Source: Escallonia rubra
Lineage: Eukaryota > Streptophyta > Magnoliopsida > Escalloniales > Escalloniaceae
Direction of reading: 5' to 3'
Length of the DNA: 64,000 nucleotides
Assembly: GCA_033065855.1 (NCBI GenBank)
Contig: JAVXUO010001272.1
Location: 134,518 to 198,517 of the forward strand
A program made the translations under genes and the position numbers. How positions within the stretch are numbered: position 1 is the stretch's first letter; each line of letters starts with the position of its first letter. The notes beneath the pieces are model-generated. The model saw nothing but the letters and a program-made list of their open reading frames with translations. It searched no databases and had not been told where the DNA came from. Shown piece after piece: positions 1-10,870 of this stretch.

Positions 1-749
1 TCTTCAAATTCAGATCTGGAACAACAATCGAAGAAGAAGCAGTGACGGGCAGACTGATCAACGAGTGTCGACGGCGAGGCGAGGACTCCGGCGGCGACGA
101 CTGGTGCGGCAATAGTGCACCTTCCCCTGTCTGTCGAAAGGTCATCTTTCTGGTTTCTCTCATTTCCCATGTCTGCGGCAACAGTGCACTTCCGATCTCC
201 TCTTCAGCCTAATTAAGCCACTCCACAGGTAACAATTCCCATTCAATTTCCAATTTCACTGTAAAGATCACATCTGGGTCTTTGTTCCTTGACTGCATAA
301 GTTTTATATTTAGTTAATTTCGTTCATGTCACTGTTGAGTGCTTGAATTTGGAAAATCTTGTTGTGTCAGTTAGTGATGTCGTATCTGTTCAATCGGACA
401 TCTCATGGAAATTGTAGTTGTTGAATAAACTTGGCTATCTTATGATTCCATCTTTATTTCTGTGCTTACTTCTATCCAGCTGGGTGTTGATTGGAAATCA
501 CGCTGATACCTTCTGATTTGCTGATATCTGTAATTTGTCCGTATGTTTGTTGTTTAGACTTATGCTAGTTTTTTCCTTCTATTGTCATTTGTCAATCAAT
601 TCTAATAGTAAATTTGAAAACTTGAAGTAGGGTTTTAATGATTTTAGTATGATCATAGAAGATTGTTATTGGAATTTGAAATTTCAAATGCCCTTTGTTA
701 TTGTTGCTTTCTAGGATTTAGCAATCAAAGAAGTTAGAATTAATTCAAG
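1..749 (+). other. Putative 5' leader exons of an unseen plus-strand gene
   Basis: Positions 1-228 are GC-richer than what follows and end at a strong donor (CACAG|GTAAC). A pyrimidine-rich acceptor (TTGCTTTCTAG) at 704-714 opens a short exon 715-749, which ends at AAG|GTGAGT. This looks like a spliced 5' untranslated leader. No coding exon follows before the repeat at 1058, so the gene could be broken or could lie to the left. The splice-like sites are seen directly; the transcript is inferred. Confidence 0.35.
303..419 (+). repeat. Diverged direct repeat, copy 1
   Basis: This stretch resembles 931-1053. Shared words include TTAATTTCGTTCAT, GTTAGTGATGTC and GAACATCTCGTGG-like ends in the same order. 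Copy 1 lies in the putative leader intron and copy 2 downstream, about 628 bp away, so this looks like an old local duplication. Confidence 0.6.
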
Positions 750-930
750 GTGAGTTATAATTCGGCATTTGACAAAGCAATTGACGATTAAGTTGAATTG
801 TTGTCAATGAGGCTAACGTAAAATCCGAAAAGAGTTACTTTGCCTTGTTGTATTTGTATAAGATACCAGTTCATAATTCTGTAGCTTTCTTTAGCGTTGA
901 TCATGGACGTTGCCTAGTACTGCGGAAATT

Positions 931-1053
931 CTAAATTTGGTTAATTTCGTTCATATCATTGCTGAGTGTTGTCTAAATCTGAATTTAAAAAATCGTGTTG
1001 TGTGAGTTAGTGATGTCATATATGTTCTATCGAACATCTCGTGGAAAATTATC
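931..1053 (+). repeat. Diverged direct repeat, copy 2
   Basis: Second copy of the 303-419 repeat, same orientation, diverged by scattered substitutions and small indels. It abuts the dispersed repeat that starts near 1058. Confidence 0.6.
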
Positions 1054-1057
1054 TTTT

Positions 1058-1200
1058 TTGGATGCTTTTTAGTATTTTTTTTATGTATTATCGAAAAGTG
1101 CACTCTTTTTTTTTTTGTACTATTTTACTTCTAAAAAAATTTAGTGACTTCAATATATTTTTTGCACCCCCTGGACTGAAATCCTGGTTCCGCCACTGGC
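1058..1200 (+). repeat. Dispersed repeat, copy 1 (inverted partner near 29.8 kb)
   Basis: The sequence runs from GATGCTTTTTAG through ATGTATTATCGAAAAGTGCAC to CTGGTTCCGCCACT. It recurs as a reverse complement at 29770-29912 with only small differences. It is probably the conserved end of an interspersed element, whose family is not identified here. Confidence 0.6.
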
Positions 1201-1557
1201 TGGAAGGTGGTATATGTGCCACAGAAAGTGGTATATGTCCATGAAAAAATTTGGTTATGATAACAGCTAGAAAAATATAATACCTAAATTCATGCAACTG
1301 TTAGATTGTACTTTCTAGGGCATGATTGATAGGTCATCGGTCATCACTCAACACTCAATTTTGAAGAGCGAAAGAAACTGATCTACAATCTTGTGGCTTT
1401 TCTTCATCTAAGTTACTAAACAACATAATGTGAACAAAAAGCAAGCACGACTAGCTGAAATCACGTGTTATGCATGCATTCAACTTTTTGTCATAATTTT
1501 TAGGCATAACAGAGAAATTCTAATTGAACTGTAGCAGGCAACTTGTGCTTGTAGTAC

Positions 1558-4281
1558 CTTCAAATTTTTATAAATGAAGCCCTTTGTATTTTGGAGATGG
1601 TCAAGAAGTCGACCAGGTGTTGCTACCAATAAATTTACTCCCTTCACAATACGCTCTGCCTCCGCCCTTCGTGCTGAACCACCAATAATCAAGCCAAGCG
1701 TCTGAGAGTGATTCTTAAGAAGGTCCTTTGCCACTGCATGTGTCTATCAATTCAACAACAGATTAGTCAGAGAAGTTCAGGCTTTACATTTTAGTTTAAC
1801 CTTTGATGATATATAAAGAGTGAATACGGCAAGGACACACGCAGAATTCTGAACATGTTAAGCATCTACTACACACTAGATGCAAGTATTCTTAAGTTCT
1901 CCTGCACACCAAAAGTTAGAAAATATATGGAAAGTTCATGGTCAGAATCATTTATTAACGAAAAGCGATATGGTGTAAGTGTATGCATCATACTTTATTA
2001 GTGGCCTGGGTAATGTTAAAAAATAATTTCAACCAAAATTATGAACCCTTATTGATCTCAGGTTTCACAAATCATCAAAAACAAAACTAGAGAATTGGCA
2101 AGGTTGGCACATCCGTGGGGCCCAACTGTAGGAACAATAGCGCTGTTTTGGTTAATGTTCGGTTAGCAGCATTGAAAATCAAAGCAATTGAAACATAAAT
2201 GAATGTAGTTATAGCGACAAAGAGATTGTTGTAAGCATGCTAAGAATTAGTTTCACAGTCTGCCACAAATGGTAACTTAGCTGCAAGATTTATCTGATAT
2301 TATTTCTTTGGAAAGTGTCTCCAGATGTTTAAAAATATATATATATGAATGCCAAATAAACATCCAACTGAGGTCTATACCTGTATAGCAAGCTCCCTTG
2401 TTGGGCAAATGACAACAACACCAGTTCCATTTCGAGGTGCAAAACGAATATTATATAACAGCTCCACTGCTGGTACCAGAAAAGCCAGGGTCTTCCCAGA
2501 ACCCGTCCTTGCAGCTCCAAGAACATCTTTGCCCTCCAAAAGAGGTGGAATTGCCCTGGCTTGTATCTGCAATCAAATAAGAAGGTAATTAAAGGATAGA
2601 ATTTCTGTAAGAGCTATACAAGAAGTACAGAGACAAATTAATAATAATAAGATACTGAATGAAATATAAAGGGCGTTCTTCGTGTGATGGACGGAACATG
2701 TAGTGCAGCACCTCGAGCTAAGAAAAAAAAAACTGAAATGCATGGCTTCTAATAAATGAGTACGACCCAGTGTTTATGCAGCGGAATACTGCCTCTCTAG
2801 GGGTACACTTTGTAATATTTATGCAGCACTGTATCTGGTTTCGTCTTTTACAAAATTTGTATAGGCAACCCGTAGATTCACACTGCGCTTCGGCATCTGT
2901 TTTTACCACCTCCTCCCTTATTTACAGCACTACAGGTATTTTCAAAAGTGCAATTAAAACTACTTTGGATTGAAAAACTGTAAAAAGGAAACAGAAGCAT
3001 ATCAACCTCACAAACTTAGTTGGAATATAACTAGCATAAGGAATAAGAGATAGCATAAGTTTCATCAATAGTGATAATCAACAAGTTTTGTCTAACAGAT
3101 AAAAGCTACTAAGCAGCTAAAAGTTTCCAACACAGAGAATACAACAAGAGATGCCCCAGGCCTACAATAAGTACAAATAGACAACAAACGCATTCTCTGT
3201 ATTGCTAGTTAAGACGAGAAACGGAGAATACATTCCAGAAGCAGATATTTAGTTGAGCTTAAAGAAGAGATTGATACGACAATAACTTAGTATGTAGGCC
3301 CACAACACTGCTGGAAGCAAGGTTAAAGCTTCCGCCCTATCAGGCTAAACTCCATGGATATCAAATTCAAAGTCATCAATCACAAAAAGAGAAATCAAAA
3401 TCATAATCTGGTAAATCCAAAAGAGAACATGCCAACGTATTAAGTATTAAAACCCGCCACCCAACCGACAAAAAATACCTCAATCTCGATCAAGTTAACC
3501 AAAAATCCCCTCAGCAATGCTCAAACAGATGACGCAATTTCTCAATACCAACATCAAAGGCAATTTTCCAAACAAAAAAAACCCAATCTTTCATCTATTG
3601 TCATTTTGTTCTCTCCAGAATTCAAAAAGTGGAAACTTTTTTACATAGGTGAGCATAACTGCATAACGAATATTAAACAAAACCGAACACAACCTAACAA
3701 AGACCCAAATGCAAATCCCAGACACTACATTTTTTCACAGAAGGAACACTATAAACCATAGCAAAATTGATAACATATCCATGTACCTGAGTCATGAACT
3801 GAAAACCCATTTCCTTAATAGCATTCATGGTCGGTTCAGATATTGGCAATGATGCAAAGGCATTTGTACTCATAATCCCAGACCCGCTGTTGACCTTCAC
3901 CTTCTTCTTCTCCTCCTTTCTTGTATCACCCTCTTCTTCTCCCTTTTCTTCCTTTTCACCTTCACCTTCTTCATCACTATCATTATCACTCCACTGCTTC
4001 TCTCTCTTCAACTTCTTCTTCTTCTTCTTCTTCTTATCCTTCTTAGGCATCTTGATTCCTTCTTCTTCTTCTTCTAATTCACCTTCACCGTTGAATGCTT
4101 GATACTTATCTTCTTCTTCTTCTTCTTCTTCTTCTTCCGGTTCGGATTGAGGCGTCTCTACTGACGAATTGGGTTCTTGTGACGCTCTTTTCTGCTTGGC
4201 CTTACCACGCTTTCTCTTGAGGCTCTTCTTCAGCATCTCTTCTTCGGTTTTAGGATTAGGGTTTTTCTCAATCACTGCCAT
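1558..4281 (-). CDS. HAS1: DEAD-box ATP-dependent RNA helicase, HAS1/DDX18 type (5' part)
   Basis: Three phase-0 exons are visible on the minus strand: 4281-3787 (165 codons), 2566-2381 (62) and 1743-1558 (62), all with GT-AG borders. The ATG at 4281 sits in GGCCATGGC. The N-terminus is a long Lys/Glu/Asp-rich tail. The Q-motif region spans the first junction. Motif [10 protein letters not shown] is at about residues 183-191, Ia PTRELA at 220-225 and Ib TPGR at 270-273. The pattern [18 protein letters not shown] and [14 protein letters not shown] fits plant RH51/RH27 (HAS1 homologues), nucleolar helicases of 60S ribosome biogenesis. Motif II (DEAD) and the whole helicase C domain, about half of a protein of roughly 570 residues, are not found in 1-1557. 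They either lie beyond a long third intron or have been lost. Confidence 0.85.
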
Positions 4282-4293
4282 GGCCGCCCCCAC

Positions 4294-5590
4294 TATTTAG
4301 CTTCCCTCTTTTCAGGTCAGAGACAGGATTTCTAGGGTTTTGTCCAAAAAACCGAAAAACGCAATACAAAACACTTTAAGTCCGAGGTACAAAAGGCCAA
4401 GGGCTTGGGCTGGAATATATACCGAGGGGAAGGAAAGGAGTTACAACATGGCGTAGGCAAGTAAAGAGACTCACATATGACATTCTCATCCAATAGAATT
4501 TGTAATAAAAAGATAGACCTATATTTAAAAGTGATAAAATAAATTACAATTAATAAAAACTATAAAATTTACAAACATATAGGAACCTTTTTTTTTTTGG
4601 TTTTTTGGGAATATGCACTAGAAAAACAAACACACAAAATTGAAATCAAAGACTACTAAGATAAGGTTAACCAGTCAACTTTATCCCCATGAAAACCTAA
4701 TGTTCATCCATACCAAGGCCCATATCTCGAGGCCACCACCACCCTAGACTGGCACGCACAACAATGCCACACATAACACCTCACGTCACCACCACAACTG
4801 TAACCACAAGTTGTCCACCGTCATCTTCCAATCCATTGTCATCACCACCGACGAGAGCGCCAGATTGCCCACCACCATTACACCACCACATCCACACGGA
4901 AAGCCACCTTCATTCATGCAACCTTCAATCCTTGCAATCTCAAATTTACCACCACCACCAACACATGACCAAATCCTCCACCACACCAACATTCCACCAT
5001 GTGAACAGCCAACACCTCATCGCCCGAAGCCTGAGAGAACAGACCACCACCGCAGCAACATCCTCCACCACCACCAAAACCAAAACCTTCAACCTTTGTG
5101 TAGCAAATTAGGGGAGGGGGGAAACAACCCTAGCAGAGATTAAAAAAAAAACATTCCCACAAACTTACCCTCTTTCTCCCACCCGGTGGCGCCACTAGCC
5201 TACCAAACTAACCGAAGATCCCACCATAGCACCTTACTAACTTTGGTGAAAATTCTGACCAACAACAACACACCAAGAACCCCATCTCAGCCGCACATCC
5301 AACGCTCCGTCGCCAGAGATCAAGCTTCGTACCCAACACTCCATGAACAGCCCACCCCATAGCCGTAAATCTAGCCTTGACAACGGTAGGCACAAGGAGA
5401 ATAAAGGATATAAGTAAAAGAAAACATTAAAACTAACAACATAAAGGGAAAACCCTTACTCTACCATGCCACCATGCACCGAAGGAGACTGATGGTAGCA
5501 GCGGAAACGCTCTCATAGCATATGCATCCCTTATTTTTTATGTTCTTGAGATGTGAACTAATATTGTTTGATTTTTGGCAAACATTATGA
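4294..5590. other. Intergenic, with a CCA/CAC-rich stretch
   Basis: The first part is the upstream region of the helicase and is AT-rich. From about 4730 to 5200 the plus strand is rich in CCACCA and CACAAC words, so open frames on both strands are compositional (His/Thr/Pro or Gly/Val/Trp). No domain is recognised. Confidence 0.4.
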
Positions 5591-5599
5591 ATTTTGGAT

Positions 5600-6165
5600 C
5601 CGAGGCATTTGACCTCTGCTTATTGAGGTACAATGGTTGTACAAGCCCTCAGCATATCCTCTGGTGTCTGAACATGGTACATTCGGACTCTTCATCTATC
5701 TGTGGGTGATAAGCAGTGCTGAAACAGAGATAGCTTCCCATAGAATTCTGAAAACTCCTTCGAGGAACTGTGAAGTAAAATGTGGATCTCAAGCTAGAAC
5801 GATATGCGGTGGCATGATATTGTGGGGTTCCTCTTATGGTGTGTTAATTTCTAGTGCTTTTTATTTAAGTTTTTTTATCTGGGCATCTGGGGTGACACAA
5901 GCACATCCTTGATGTCACAAGCACCAATCACAATCGTGAATCACACGCACCACCCTTGGTGTTAGAAGCACCAATTGCAACATGTTGCCCATGTTCGTCC
6001 TTGTTTTTGGAGTAAATCAGAGTGTTGCTAATAAAGACTGTAACAAACTGGTCCAAGTAGAATCCCAACTCATTTGGGATTTCAAAGAACAGTGTGGTAC
6101 TTTCTAAATATTCGCCGAAGCTTGAGTGGCACATTCCGCTCTTGCATATACAAGCAATGGCTCGC
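5600..6165 (-). pseudogene. Decayed Ty3/gypsy pol remnant (RT and integrase pieces)
   Basis: On the minus strand, near 6065-5990, a frame reads YLDQFVTVFISNTLIYSKNK, which matches the reverse transcriptase block that normally carries FIDD; here the aspartates are replaced. Further downstream at about 5835-5610 a second, stop-interrupted stretch reads DPHFTSQF, then a relic of the STAYHPQTDGQSE integrase block. RT before IN is the normal pol order, but the spacing is far too short. This is therefore an internally deleted, inactive remnant of a Ty3/gypsy element. Confidence 0.7.
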
Positions 6166-6174
6166 TCATGCATG

Positions 6175-6914
6175 TCTATTCAATAGGTCCCAATGATTTA
6201 AAATACTGGGCAATGAACTTAAAGCCTCCGCGGTTATGTTCTTTGCATTCTTTTGGTGGAAACACAAGGCAACAAATTGGCCATAGGTTGCCCACCTTTA
6301 GTTTTGTTCTTTTTATATATGCTGCAAAGGCTAAACTGTACTCCGTTGTATTGTATTTTGGATTGCAATTATCTTTTCCTTTTACCTTTTTTGTCACATA
6401 CTTTGTTATCTTGATTAATCCTAGCTGAGGTAATCTCCATCACTATAATTCTAGAAAAAAAATGAGTGTTTGTTGGATTATCTATCAGTTCAAGTCCTTA
6501 TGCGGTTTCTTTCTTAACGAATTTAGTCTCTTTTGCAGCCAGTGCTGCTGACTTTGTAACAACATTTTTTTCTCTTTTGTGTACATGATCTTTACATTTA
6601 CACTAGCAATTGTATTTGTTACCTACATCCTTTATAAGAATAACAAAGAAAAAATAAAGTACGTGTCCAAGATGTTGGAGATGAGGTAACGGAGTTACTG
6701 AGAGAATATTTTCATTTCACTTTATTTCCATACAACGTCCTCTCTCTGCTTCTTACTCTTGTAACTTACAAATGACAAATTAGATAGCCTTTTATAGCGC
6801 CTAATGTAAAGTATTACTTTCCAACTTCTTTCACTGTAAAAGAAAAGAGAGTACGATATTCAATATTCTCGACTTGGCTCAAAAAAGAAAAAGAAATAAG
6901 CATAGATTTTTTTA
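6175..6914. other. Intergenic, nothing recognised
   Basis: AT-rich sequence with only short spurious frames. It ends at the T-rich target site of the Mutator-like element that starts at 6915. Confidence 0.4.
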
Positions 6915-7115
6915 GGGTTAATTACAAAACTGTCCCCTGAGGTTTACATATTTTTGCACTTTGCCCCCTGTGTTTACAACTTTTGCAATACTGTCCCCCG
7001 AGGTTGACAAAACCATTGCAAACAGCTCCAAAATTGGGCGTCCGTCCAATTTTGGGCGTTAAGTCCGCATGTGCACAGCACATGCCGTTTTGGCATGGGC
7101 AAATCGGTCAATTCC
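6915..7115 (+). repeat. MULE-1 left terminal inverted repeat
   Basis: Pairs with 7947-8148 in reverse complement. The two arms differ by scattered substitutions, so the element is not a very recent insertion. Confidence 0.8.
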
Positions 7116-7946
7116 CTTACCAAAGCCCTCTGAAAACCCTAAACCCCATTACCCTCATATCTCTCTCCTCTCTCTTCCTCTCCGCAGGCAGCAGGCCCTA
7201 ATCGGGCAGCGCCGCTCCCATCTCCAGCGTCCCCATTCCTGGCCACGTTCCTCACCGGCAATGAACTCCGGTGCCGCCTACATCGTACACCACAACACAA
7301 CATCCCCGTGACCACCGTGCTGTAGCCGAGATGCCGCTGCCACCGCCAAGTCGCCGTGCGATCGCTGTCGCCGGCCACCATTCAGTTTCTGGTGAGAAAC
7401 TCTGGTCAGTAACCCCATCTCCGGTCAACGCCACTTCCAGATCACGGCAGCCCCATCACCGGCGAGCAACTACAGCTGCCCCTTCACCGAGACTCTGCAA
7501 CTGCCGCACCGCAGCCAACGCGTCGCTACCACCACCGCACGGGACTTATCATCGGCCAGCCATAATTTCGGTCGCACCAGACGTGGACCACCACGGCGCC
7601 ACACTGCAGTGTTACAGTACTATCGAAGATGAATCTGAAACGCAAATCTCACTACCGATCTCGACTCATTTGGGTTGCTGAAATGAGTGTCAAGATTATG
7701 CCATCTTCAAGCCACCTGCTTGTCATCCAACCTTCTTTCTATATTCACCACCAGAAGTAAAACCCTCCCCAGGAAATTACGGCCATTGTTCGACTCCTAC
7801 ACGTTAGAGATGTTGATTTCTATGGTTCTGTAAGGGAGATCCGCGACGTTATTCACATGGAACACGAGCTTCTCGTTAAAGACATTGCTCGACAGCTGCG
7901 AAGAGGAAAAGAGAGAGAGATGAACACAGTGGGGAAGATAGGGAAG

Positions 7947-8148
7947 GGGAAATTACCGATTTGCCCATGCCAAAACGGCATGTGTTGTGCACATGACGAC
8001 TTAACGCCCAAAATTAGACGAACGTCCAATTTTGGAGCTGTTTGCAATGATTTTGTCAACCTCGGGGGACAGTATTGCAAAAGTTGTAAACACAGGGGGC
8101 AAAGTGCAAAAACGTGTAAACCTCAGGGGACAGTTTTGTAATTAACCC
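7947..8148 (-). repeat. MULE-1 right terminal inverted repeat
   Basis: Reverse complement of the 6915-7115 arm. It ends in GTAATTAACCC. Confidence 0.8.
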
Positions 8149-8779
8149 TTTTTTTTAATATAGATACTCATAATTTGCTTCCCATGGTAGTTGAGTTCAT
8201 CAAATATGGTCAACAAACAATACGAGCGCCAATGTATTTTGGTCAAGGTTGCATGATTATCTTATCACACGCGAATCATTTACATGTAACTATTCGATAC
8301 CCTTATGAAAGATTGATCACATCGAAGCGTCTTTTAACGACGGATTTTGTTCCGCTGGAAAAAGTCCGTCTATAAAAACATGTTTTTAGTATATGTACCA
8401 GTAACACAATGTTATTTCATCCACTAACCTAAGTCTAATGCACCACTCTAATGGTAATTATATTCAATCAAGGTTATTTATTCAATGGTAAATTATACAT
8501 GGCACGCCTGAGATTTATCATAAACTACACATGGCTCTTACTAACGTTTTTTATTTCACTCCGCTCCCTAACATTTGTAGCCGCATTTCATGGAGCTAAA
8601 CGAATCTGACGGGAAGGCTAACTCTGTTTGGAGATTTCCTGAAAACCCATTTTTTTGCTTTTTACCCTCCCTTTGTTGATTCAAAACCAAGCTTGTCGTT
8701 TTGGGTTTTTCTTCTTTCTCTTCCCTTTCACAAACCCTTCTTCCTTCCTTCCCTTCATTCTTTCCCTTCTAACAGAAAA
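8149..8779. other. Intergenic; possible element terminus near 8480
   Basis: Mostly AT-rich. From about 8484 the text TAAATTATACATGGCACGCCTGAG, followed by a second ACACATGGC phrase, resembles the cap-like ends of MULE elements. No matching inverted end was found downstream, so the border is unproven. Confidence 0.3.
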
Positions 8780-9148
8780 ATGTCAAGGTCAGTAAATAGT
8801 GAGGAATGGTTGGATATGAGGTTTAATTACATGAGTTGTTGGCGTAGAAAGAGAGTAAATCTGAAAATGTTGAATATGATGAGAAGCTAAGGGAAATTTT
8901 GTGCAAGTGGTGGATGTAACATGTTCAATTGGTGCAATCCTGATAGAGCCACACTAAAGCCAAGTGGCAGGTCAATCATATGTTCACCTGATAGTTATGA
9001 AGAAATTCAAAGACCTAAAACCAATGAAGAATCAAAGTTGCAGTTGCTTGAGGCAAATGAAGCTATAAGTAGACAAAAATTGCAGTAAATTGAATCTTAT
9101 CAAGCAATGATGAAGTTGTTGGTTATTTCTTCTTTAATTTCCTCATGA
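8780..9148 (+). pseudogene. GRF-type zinc finger protein relic
   Basis: The first frame starts MSRSVNSEEW and runs to 8889. After a frame change, the text KFCASGGCNMFNWCNP follows (about 8895-8945), which matches the GCNFFxWxDP end of plant GRF-type zinc finger proteins. It continues into a Glu/Leu-rich tail with one internal stop before TGA at 9146-9148. The frameshift, stop and altered cysteines mean it is not functional. Such GRF genes often accompany plant DNA transposons, and the SWIM relic downstream fits that context. Confidence 0.5.
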
Positions 9149-9379
9149 ATGTGTATGAGGATGATAATTTTTCTCATTAACAAATGAGGGATTTGGTGTG
9201 TGGTTATGTTATGCAACTAATGTGGCTTTCTATAAAATGACCTTCTGTAATTTTCTAGGGTTCATGTAATGACTGCATTAAATTTGTATCAAGTATTTAT
9301 GTTTGGTATTCTTATTAAGTGATGGCTTAGAGTGGTTTATGATGGTTTAAGGTGATTTGGGTGGTTTGTGCATGTTGAA

Positions 9380-9945
9380 CAAACACACTGCATAAACAAG
9401 TGCTTAAATACACTCCCTACAGCTCACAACCTGCTCAAACAAGTGCTCAACCCAAGTTCCCAACACACTGCTCAAACACAATGCACAAACCAAGTGATCT
9501 AACACAATGCCTACAACTCACAACCTGCTCAAACACACTGCCTACAGCTCACAACTTGCTCAAACAAATGCTCAACCCAAGTTCCCAACACACTGCACAA
9601 ACACACTACTCAAACACAATGCACAAACCAAGTGCTCTAACACAATACCTACAACTCACAACCTGCTCAAACACACTGCATATAGCTCACACTTGCTCAA
9701 ACAAGTGCTCAACCCAAGTCTCCAACACACTGCTGAAATACAGTACACAAACACACTGCTCAAACACAATGCCTACAACTCACAACCTACTTAAACCATT
9801 TGCTCAAACACACTGCAACACACAACAACACAACCTGCTGCCCAACACACAAATGCACAACCTGCTGTCAAACACACAACTACACAAATATACTAACACC
9901 TTGCTAAGCACTGAAACACAGTCAACATTGGGACAAACATGATAA
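9380..9945 (+). repeat. Degenerate tandem repeat, CTCAAACACA(A/C)TGC type
   Basis: Variants of CACAACCTGCTCAAACACACTGC recur many times with irregular spacing. Overlapping long frames of His/Thr/Asn-rich composition exist in two registers, which is what a repeat of this composition produces. It is not considered coding. Confidence 0.7.
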
Positions 9946-10384
9946 AAGCATTAAGTTTGCATTGTCCATATGCTCTAAGTTCACATCATCCAAATGTTTA
10001 CAAACATGATAAAAGCATTAAGTTGACTGTAACTTAAAGTTTACAAATTTTCGTGATGTAGTCAACATGACTATAACCTACAATTAAAATATCCCCCCTA
10101 TGACTTTAACTTCAAAAACTTATCTTCAGTCACAGCTCCACTCCATTCACAAAGTTTTCAATCAGCTTCACAAAATTAATCTTCACAGTATCTTCAGTTA
10201 CACCAATCTGCACAAAAGTTATACACAAAAATCTGCACAGTAGCAACTGTTACTACATGGTTCCCTGACTAGGAGCCACCACATCAAGTCCCCCCTGTTC
10301 AAAGGTACATTAAATCATAGTGAGAAAACATGACTGTGGGCAAGGGAAAAATAAATCAAATGAAAACCACTACAGTTAGTACTT
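9946..10384. other. AT-rich spacer between MULE-related relics
   Basis: A word (ACATGATAAAAGCATTAAGTT) occurs twice, near 9938 and 10006. Otherwise nothing is recognised. Confidence 0.4.
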
Positions 10385-10870
10385 ACATCCGTATTTATGC
10401 TAACTTGACTGCATCCAGCTTGACTGCTACCAGCTTGGTCGCCACCCCTTCCATTCCTTGCAGCAGTGCCTCTACTAATGTTTCTTACTGGTGCCCTCTG
10501 ATAGGCCCTTTTGTTATGCTCAATTTCCTTGCAAATTGCACATTTGACAGTGCATGACCTTCTTCCTTCTTTAGCAAGTCATCAGCTGCCTTTTTCCTTT
10601 CTTTTCTTGGCCTTCCAAGCAACCTCCTCAATGGTGGAGGTTGCAAGGGGTCCCTAGAGCTGGGGTGCCATTGGGACTCATCATGCATTGGGTGCATAAC
10701 CCCGCCATAAGCCTTTAAGTAAGTGTCCCTCTATAGCAAACATCCACAAAATCTGCCACATCCATTCTCCTAGTATTGATGCATCAACTGCATGCTTGCA
10801 AGGTATGCCAGTAATATCCCAAACCTCGCAACAACAACTCATTCCACTCACTTACATCAGCAAACTACAC
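10385..10870 (-). pseudogene. MuDR/MURA-type transposase C-terminal relic (SWIM zinc finger plus zinc knuckle)
   Basis: Minus-strand reading from about 10850 gives CCCEVWDITGIPCKHAVDA, the SWIM signature CxCx(n)CxH with the WxxTGIPCxH core of plant MuDR transposases. Across frame changes it continues to LLGRPRKERKKAADD (about 10620-10580), a basic GRPxK segment, and then CAICKEIEHNKRAY (about 10540-10500), a decayed CxxCxxxGHNxxxC zinc knuckle. The order is as in autonomous Mutator-like elements. Several frameshifts are needed, and the catalytic DDE core upstream is not visible, so this is a dead fragment. Confidence 0.7.

Larger units (their letters stand above)
6915..8148. mobile_element. 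Non-autonomous Mutator-like element with about 200-bp TIRs (MULE-1)
   Basis: The left terminus begins GGGTTAATTACAAAACTG and the right terminus ends with its reverse complement. The inverted repeats cover roughly 6915-7115 and 7947-8148 and include the words for CCCCTGAGGTTTACA and GGGCAAATCGGT. The flanks ATTTTTTTA (left) and TTTTTTTTA (right) fit a 9-bp target duplication with one mismatch. The interior (about 7140-7850) is GC-rich, looks genic and encodes no transposase. Part of it (7450-7580) is related to the interior of the element at 46114-47142 read in reverse. It is a non-autonomous element, possibly carrying captured host sequence. Confidence 0.8.

Noticed and set aside
1480..1557. 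Extension of the third helicase exon to 1480
   Set aside because: The frame continues past a good donor (AAG|GTACTA) at 1558 into intron text; family alignment ends the exon at YKNLK.
4282..4293. Helicase start at 4293
   Set aside because: The codon at 4293 is GTG. The ATG at 4281 has a strong plant context and gives the expected N-terminus.
4764..5143. His/Thr/Pro-rich frames of about 110 codons
   Set aside because: CCA/CAC-rich text opens two registers and the antisense strand; no start context or domain.
7139..7681. Candidate gene inside MULE-1 (136-codon plus frame and 80-codon minus frame)
   Set aside because: Frames overlap on both strands, no domain is recognised, and similarity to MULE-3 shows mobile-element sequence. 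Kept only as possible captured DNA.
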